10,768 nt of DNA from an uncultured Eubacteriaceae bacterium. GTDB lineage: Bacteria > Bacillota > Clostridia > Lachnospirales > CAG-274. Location of the stretch: positions 1-10,768 of the forward strand of contig CAMNCZ010000016.1 in NCBI GenBank assembly GCA_946534775.1, given 5' to 3'. This document shows positions 7,441-10,768 of this stretch, piece after piece; position 1 is the first letter of the stretch, and each line of letters opens with the position of its first letter. Both the position numbers and the translations under genes were made by a program. The notes under the pieces are model-generated. The model saw only the letters and a program-made list of their open reading frames with translations. It was not told the DNA's origin and did no database searches.

Positions 7441-7468
7441 ATTATACCAAATACTGAAATAATTTCAA
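7441..7468 (-). promoter_or_regulatory. Strong extended -10 promoter of the ABC exporter operon
   Basis: Read on the - strand, TTGAAA (7468-7463) and a perfect TATAAT (7446-7441) are separated by 16 bases, and TGG before the -10 gives TGnTATAAT. The predicted start near 7434 leaves a leader of about 29 bases before the ATPase, ending in GTGGGG. Five of six -35 bases and all six -10 bases match the SigA consensus. Confidence 0.8.
7455..7467. promoter_or_regulatory. Candidate operator: 13-bp palindrome over the -35 element
   Basis: TGAAAT and ATTTCA form perfect 6-base arms around one central base. The palindrome covers most of the -35 hexamer of the ABC operon promoter, where a bound repressor would block RNA polymerase. 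No regulator gene lies in the window. In AT-rich DNA a 6-base arm palindrome can arise by chance, so the call rests mainly on its position. Confidence 0.4.
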
Positions 7469-7510
7469 TAGTTTTTACAAATTTTATTTATTATTTTTTG
7501 GCATAAAATT

Positions 7511-7531
7511 TGTTACAAAAGTGTTACAAAA
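7511..7531. repeat. Two tandem TGTTACAAAA repeats, 11-bp period
   Basis: TGTTACAAAA occurs at 7511-7520 and again at 7522-7531, one helical turn apart, between the two divergent promoters. A partial third TACAAAA is at 7534-7540. Same-face repeats suit a protein-binding site, but the binding factor is unknown and the DNA here is very AT-rich. Confidence 0.45.
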
Positions 7532-7588
7532 TATACAAAATATCATTATATTCTATTATAAATTTTGTTAAATAATATTTTTATTTTT

Positions 7589-7604
7589 TGTTTCACGTGA
7601 AACA
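7589..7604. promoter_or_regulatory. parS: parS site 1 (ParB binding and loading site)
   Basis: TGTTTCACGTGAAACA is a perfect 16-base palindrome and an exact fit to the Firmicutes parS consensus TGTTNCACGTGAAACA. Here the palindrome extends to 24 bases (7585-7608) through flanking T and A runs. It overlaps the -35 region of the parA promoter, so ParB bound here could also repress its own operon. That regulatory effect is inferred from position. Confidence 0.95.
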
Positions 7605-7619
7605 AAAATATGGTATACT
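7592..7619 (+). promoter_or_regulatory. Predicted promoter of the parAB operon
   Basis: An extended -10, TGGTATACT, has its hexamer at 7614-7619. A weaker -35, TTCACG, lies 16 bases upstream at 7592-7597, inside parS site 1. The start point near 7626 leaves a leader of about 27 bases carrying AAGGAG before the parA ATG. The strong TGn motif can compensate for the poor -35. Confidence 0.6.
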
Positions 7620-7652
7620 ATATATAGAAATAAATTTACAAAGGAGAAAGCT

Positions 7653-8432
7653 ATGGGAAGAGTTATTGCGGTTGCCAACCAAAAAGGCGGTGTCGGCAAA
7701 ACCACTACCGTTATAAATTTATCCGCTTACCTTGCGGCTAAAAATAAAAGCGTACTGGTTATAGATTCCGACCCTCAAGGCAATACCACCACAGGTCTTG
7801 GCATAGAAAAAAATGACGGCAGCAAAACTTTTTACGACCTTATGACAGGTAATGCTGATTTTTTTGAGGTAAAAAAACGTGTCGAACTTTTCAATGCAAT
7901 GGATATTCTGCCAACCGATATAAACCTGGCAGGTGCCGAAATTGAACTTGTCGAGCTTGAAAAGCCCAACTATATATTAAGCGATATTATAGATAAACTT
8001 TTTCTCAGAGACAGATATGATTATATTGTTATCGACTGTCCGCCTTCGCTCAATATACTTACACTTAATGCACTTGTTTCGGCAGACTCGGTTTTGATAC
8101 CACTTCAGTGTGAGTTTTTAGCGCTTGAAGGTTTAACGCAGTTTATACATACCTATAATATTGTTAAGAGTAAACTCAACAGCAAAATTAGTATCGAAGG
8201 TATAATATTTACAATGTACGACGGCCGTACAAACCTTTCACTGCAAGTGGTTGAGGAAGTTAAAAATTATTTTGACGAATCGGTTTACAAATGTATAATA
8301 CCGCGTAACGTGCGTTTAAGTGAAGCGCCCAGCCACGGTATGCCCATAAACCTTTACGACCCAAAGTCAAAGGGCGCAGAGGCTTATGAACTGCTTGCCG
8401 ATATGGTAATTGAACACAGCAGTAATCAGTAA
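7653..8432 (+). CDS. parA: Chromosome partitioning ATPase ParA (Soj)
   Basis: The 259-residue protein is of normal Soj/ParA length (B. subtilis Soj is about 253). The deviant Walker A KGGVGKTT is at residues 11-18, with signature Lys11 and catalytic Lys16. Walker A' is VIDSDPQGN with Asp38 and Asp40, and the Walker B region reads YDYIVIDCPPSLN. It lacks an N-terminal helix-turn-helix, as in chromosomal (type Ib-like) ParA. ATP-bound dimers bind DNA non-specifically and ParB stimulates hydrolysis, which drives segregation of the origin region; in Bacillus, Soj also modulates DnaA. AAGGAG lies 6 bases before the ATG. It is first in the + strand operon, 29 bases ahead of parB, with parS in its promoter. 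Confidence 0.96.
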   Translation: MGRVIAVANQKGGVGKTTTVINLSAYLAAKNKSVLVIDSDPQGNTTTGLGIEKNDGSKTFYDLMTGNADFFEVKKRVELFNAMDILPTDINLAGAEIELVELEKPNYILSDIIDKLFLRDRYDYIVIDCPPSLNILTLNALVSADSVLIPLQCEFLALEGLTQFIHTYNIVKSKLNSKISIEGIIFTMYDGRTNLSLQVVEEVKNYFDESVYKCIIPRNVRLSEAPSHGMPINLYDPKSKGAEAYELLADMVIEHSSNQ

Positions 8433-8461
8433 ATATTATATTATAATAGGAAGGAAAAATT

Positions 8462-9364
8462 ATGGCTGAAAGAAAAACAGGCTTAGGCAAAGGCTTGGGT
8501 GCATTAAAGATAGAACAAGTAAAAAATGTGCCGTCATCCGATGATATATCAAATGACAAAGTCTACTCAATAGACATAAACAAAATAACACCCAATAAAG
8601 AACAGCCCAGACGTTCATTTAACGACGAGGCGCTTAACGAACTTGCGGAAAGTATCCGCCAGATCGGTGTTATTCAACCTATCACGGTTAAAAAAGTAGA
8701 TGATTATTATGTTATAATTGCAGGGGAACGCCGTTGGAGAGCAGCGCGTAAAGCAGGCATAAGCGAGATACCCGTTATTGTCAAAAACGATATTTCAGAG
8801 ATTGAAGCACTTGAAATAGCGTTGATTGAAAATATACAGCGTGAAGACCTTACTCCGCTTGAAGAGGCACAAACATACAAAAAATTCTCCGATGAATTTA
8901 ACTTAAATCAAGAGGCTATTGCAGCTAAGGTAGGCAAAAGCCGCGCCGCCGTTGCAAACAGTATGCGTCTGTTAAACCTTGATAAGCGTGTACAGACTTT
9001 TCTTGATGAAAACAGGCTTTCAAGCGGTCACTGCCGTGCACTGCTCGGTATAACAAATAACGATTTACAGTTTGAAACAGCGGAACACGTTATTGATGAA
9101 GGTCTTAGCGTAAGGCAAACAGAGGAACTTGTTAAAAAAGTGAATGAACTTGCAGCTGTCGAACAGACCGAAAAACCCGACGCTACAATGAAAAATCCAA
9201 AGGAAGCAAGAATTTATCTTAACCTTGCTAAAGACCTTAAAAACATTTTAGGCACAAAGGTTAATATTAAAAACCTTAAAAACAACACAGGTAAAATAGT
9301 TATCGAATATTACTCCGATGATGAACTTGACAGAATAGTAGGTATGATAAAGAAAATACAATAA
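8462..9364 (+). CDS. parB: Chromosome partitioning protein ParB (Spo0J)
   Basis: The 300-residue protein has the full ParB plan. The N-terminal GLGKGLGAL motif (7-15), which in this family contacts ParA, comes first. The CTP-binding/CTPase domain follows, with NKEQPRRSF (45-53), the arginine patch GERRWRAARKAG (88-99) and ENIQREDLTPLEEA (123-136). The helix-turn-helix at about 147-170 (NQEAIAAKVGKSRAAVANSM) reads parS, and a C-terminal dimerisation region ends in DELDRIVGMIKKIQ. ParB binds parS, closes into a CTP-dependent sliding clamp, spreads, and recruits SMC. GGAAGG precedes the ATG with a slightly long spacer. The stop codon directly abuts parS site 2, placing a binding site at each end of parAB. 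Confidence 0.96.
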   Translation: MAERKTGLGKGLGALKIEQVKNVPSSDDISNDKVYSIDINKITPNKEQPRRSFNDEALNELAESIRQIGVIQPITVKKVDDYYVIIAGERRWRAARKAGISEIPVIVKNDISEIEALEIALIENIQREDLTPLEEAQTYKKFSDEFNLNQEAIAAKVGKSRAAVANSMRLLNLDKRVQTFLDENRLSSGHCRALLGITNNDLQFETAEHVIDEGLSVRQTEELVKKVNELAAVEQTEKPDATMKNPKEARIYLNLAKDLKNILGTKVNIKNLKNNTGKIVIEYYSDDELDRIVGMIKKIQ

Positions 9365-9380
9365 TGTTTCACGTGAAACA
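9365..9380. promoter_or_regulatory. parS: parS site 2 (ParB binding and loading site)
   Basis: TGTTTCACGTGAAACA is identical to site 1, 1,776 bases away. It starts at the base after the parB stop codon and ends a few bases before the AAGGGGG ribosome site of the next gene. The flanks do not extend the palindrome beyond 16 bases. Confidence 0.95.
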
Positions 9381-9396
9381 ATAAGGGGGTATAAAA

Positions 9397-9987
9397 ATGC
9401 TTGAATTTATCGAGACCCACATTGTTGCCGTACTTGCCGCTATTCTTATTTTACTTGTTATAATGACATTTTTCTTTTTACTGGCAATGTTGGAGGTTCG
9501 CAGGCTTAAAAACAAGTTTGACAGATTTATGCGGCCAAACAGCAAAAATCACAACCTTGAACAATTATTAAACGAATATCTTGATGAAGTAAAAGAGATA
9601 AAGGTTAAAAACGACGGCATTTTTGAAGATATAGAAGATATTAAACGGGTACTTAAAACAGGTATTCAAAAAATCGGCATTGTTAAATACAACACTTTTG
9701 AAGAAATAGGCGGCGAATTGAGTTATGCAATTGCTTTGCTTGACCAAAACGATTCGGGTATAGTATTAAACAGTCTTTACTATCGTGACGGTTGCTATAC
9801 CTACGCCAAACAGATAATTGCAGGCGATTGTCTTACACCTTTAAGCGAAGAAGAAAAAGAAGCTATAACAGCGGCCAGAGAAAACGGCACAAACATAGTA
9901 TTTAAGGAACGTATGATAATTAAAAAGCGCAAAAGAGAACTGTTAAGAGCAAAAAATAACAAAAAAGGTGCTAAAGAAAATGTATAA
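9397..9987 (+). CDS. DUF4446-family membrane protein
   Basis: The 196-residue protein has one N-terminal membrane helix at about 9-32 and a charged, probably coiled-coil segment at about 34-90. A conserved globular part follows at about 92-145, with IGIVKYNTFEEIGGELSYAI and then ALLDQNDSGIVLNSLYYRDG. The C-terminus is basic and Lys/Arg-rich. This pattern, and its place right after parB, match the DUF4446 family that commonly follows spo0J in Clostridia; its biochemical role is not established. The location suggests a link to segregation or the envelope, but that is inference. AAGGGGG lies 8 bases before the ATG, and the gene is probably co-transcribed with parAB unless ParB bound at parS site 2 hinders the polymerase. 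Confidence 0.9.
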   Translation: MLEFIETHIVAVLAAILILLVIMTFFFLLAMLEVRRLKNKFDRFMRPNSKNHNLEQLLNEYLDEVKEIKVKNDGIFEDIEDIKRVLKTGIQKIGIVKYNTFEEIGGELSYAIALLDQNDSGIVLNSLYYRDGCYTYAKQIIAGDCLTPLSEEEKEAITAARENGTNIVFKERMIIKKRKRELLRAKNNKKGAKENV

Positions 9988-10768
9988 TCTTTTATTATTA
10001 GATCTTGACGATACACTTTTAAGTAAAGACGGCAGTATCAGTGAAGAAAATATCGCAGCTATAAAAAAAGCTACCGAAGCAGGTAAATATGTTTCAATAT
10101 GCAGCGGTCGTTCCAATATGAGCATAAACAAATTTAACACCCAACTTGGCATTTCGGGCTTTACTATTGGCTACAATGGGGGTATAATATATAAGGGTGA
10201 TGAAGTACATATTTGTCATTACCTCGATAAACAGCTGGTAAGCGATATAATTGATTATTGCAGAAAATGCAAGGTCAGTATTCAAATCTACCAAAACGAA
10301 AAACTTTGGATAGATAAACAAACTTTTTTTACAAAACAATATTGTAAACGCCAAAAACTTGAACCTGTAGTGGTTGATGATTTGAAAGAACATATCAGCG
10401 ATAAGGTAAATAAGGTATTGATACTTCATATACATTCAAGGCTTAAAAAGCTTGAAAAAAATATGGCAGATAATATAAAAAACAACTGCTGTACTTTCTT
10501 TTCACATAAAAATTTATATGAATTTAATCCCATAAATGTTACAAAGGGTACAGCTGTAAAAGAACTGGCTGATTTACTGAATATACCGATAGAACAGGTA
10601 ATTGCAATGGGCGATCACGAAAACGATATACCTATGCTTAAAGCCGCAGGTCTTGGCGTTGCAGTAAAAAATGCCATCAAGCCTGTACTTGAATGTGCCG
10701 ATTATGTTACAGAAAACGATAATAACCACGGCGCAGTAGCAGAAGTAATCAATAAATTTATGCTTTAA
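9980..10768 (+). CDS. Cof-type HAD-superfamily phosphatase
   Basis: With this start it has 262 residues and all four HAD motifs. Motif I is DLDDTLL with nucleophile Asp8 and acid/base Asp10. Motif II is ICSGR with Ser42, motif III is Lys189 in NVTKGTAVKEL, and motif IV is GDHEND with Asp212 and Asp216. The C2-type cap lies between about 80 and 185. Relatives (Cof, YidA and YkrA types) dephosphorylate sugar phosphates, flavin or other small phosphometabolites; substrate cannot be predicted from sequence. An in-frame GTG at 9968 was rejected because it is part of the AAGGTG ribosome site, 9 bases before the ATG at 9980. It overlaps the DUF4446 gene by 8 bases, so it is probably coupled to it. 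It ends exactly at the window edge and is complete. Confidence 0.92.
   Translation: MYNLLLLDLDDTLLSKDGSISEENIAAIKKATEAGKYVSICSGRSNMSINKFNTQLGISGFTIGYNGGIIYKGDEVHICHYLDKQLVSDIIDYCRKCKVSIQIYQNEKLWIDKQTFFTKQYCKRQKLEPVVVDDLKEHISDKVNKVLILHIHSRLKKLEKNMADNIKNNCCTFFSHKNLYEFNPINVTKGTAVKELADLLNIPIEQVIAMGDHENDIPMLKAAGLGVAVKNAIKPVLECADYVTENDNNHGAVAEVINKFML

Noticed and set aside
7406..7652. Replication origin in the AT-rich divergent region
   Set aside because: No TTATCCACA-type DnaA boxes or clusters were found, and no dnaA or dnaN gene is in view. AT-richness alone is not enough.
8410..8439. TTGAAC-18-TATTAT as an internal promoter for parB
   Set aside because: Both elements are partial, spacing is long, and the start would be almost at the ribosome site. 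AT-rich DNA here gives many such matches.
9968..9982. GTG at 9968 as the start of the HAD phosphatase
   Set aside because: The GTG is part of AAGGTG. The ATG at 9980 has proper spacing and gives the usual short N-terminus before the DxD motif.

Overview
The window looks like a chromosomal piece of a low-GC Gram-positive bacterium of the Clostridia, plausibly a Ruminococcaceae/Oscillospiraceae-type gut anaerobe. The evidence is AT-rich intergenic DNA, strong AGGAGG-type ribosome binding sites, a ParA(Soj)-ParB(Spo0J) pair followed by a DUF4446-type protein, and two copies of the Firmicutes parS sequence. The exact genus cannot be read from the sequence. No phage, IS, CRISPR, rRNA or tRNA gene was seen.

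The layout is divergent around an AT-rich intergenic region at 7406-7652. To the right, on the + strand, run parA (7653-8432), parB (8462-9364), a DUF4446-type membrane protein (9397-9987) and a Cof-type HAD phosphatase (9980-10768). Spacing is tight, and the last two genes overlap by 8 bp. One parS lies in the parA promoter (7589-7604). A second, identical in its 16-bp core, directly follows the parB stop codon (9365-9380). Together these form a self-contained chromosome segregation module: ParB loads at parS and spreads, and ParA acts on the ParB-DNA complex.

To the left, on the - strand, a four-gene operon starts from a strong extended -10 promoter (7441-7468) whose -35 element is covered by a 13-bp palindrome. 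Its order is ABC ATPase, a large single-pass membrane protein with a basic cytoplasmic N-terminus and a large extracellular part, then two ABC-2-type permeases. Overlaps of 8 and 4 bp and a 20-bp gap point to one co-translated complex, probably an ABC exporter with a dedicated extracellular accessory subunit. This is the best candidate for an uncharacterised system here.

Further left, also on the - strand, is an SPFH protein with three C-terminal zinc ribbons (YdjI-like). It has its own extended -10 promoter just past the permease stop, and it ends at a clear Rho-independent terminator. Beyond that are two small orphan membrane-anchored proteins joined by an ATGA overlap: one of 272 residues and one of 52. 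The 52-residue frame ends inside a long near-perfect palindrome at 20-55, which may be the edge of a repeat.

Two starts were moved from the longest possible frame, because the upstream GTG lies in the Shine-Dalgarno region and an ATG at proper spacing follows: the large accessory protein (ATG at 6732) and the HAD protein (ATG at 9980).
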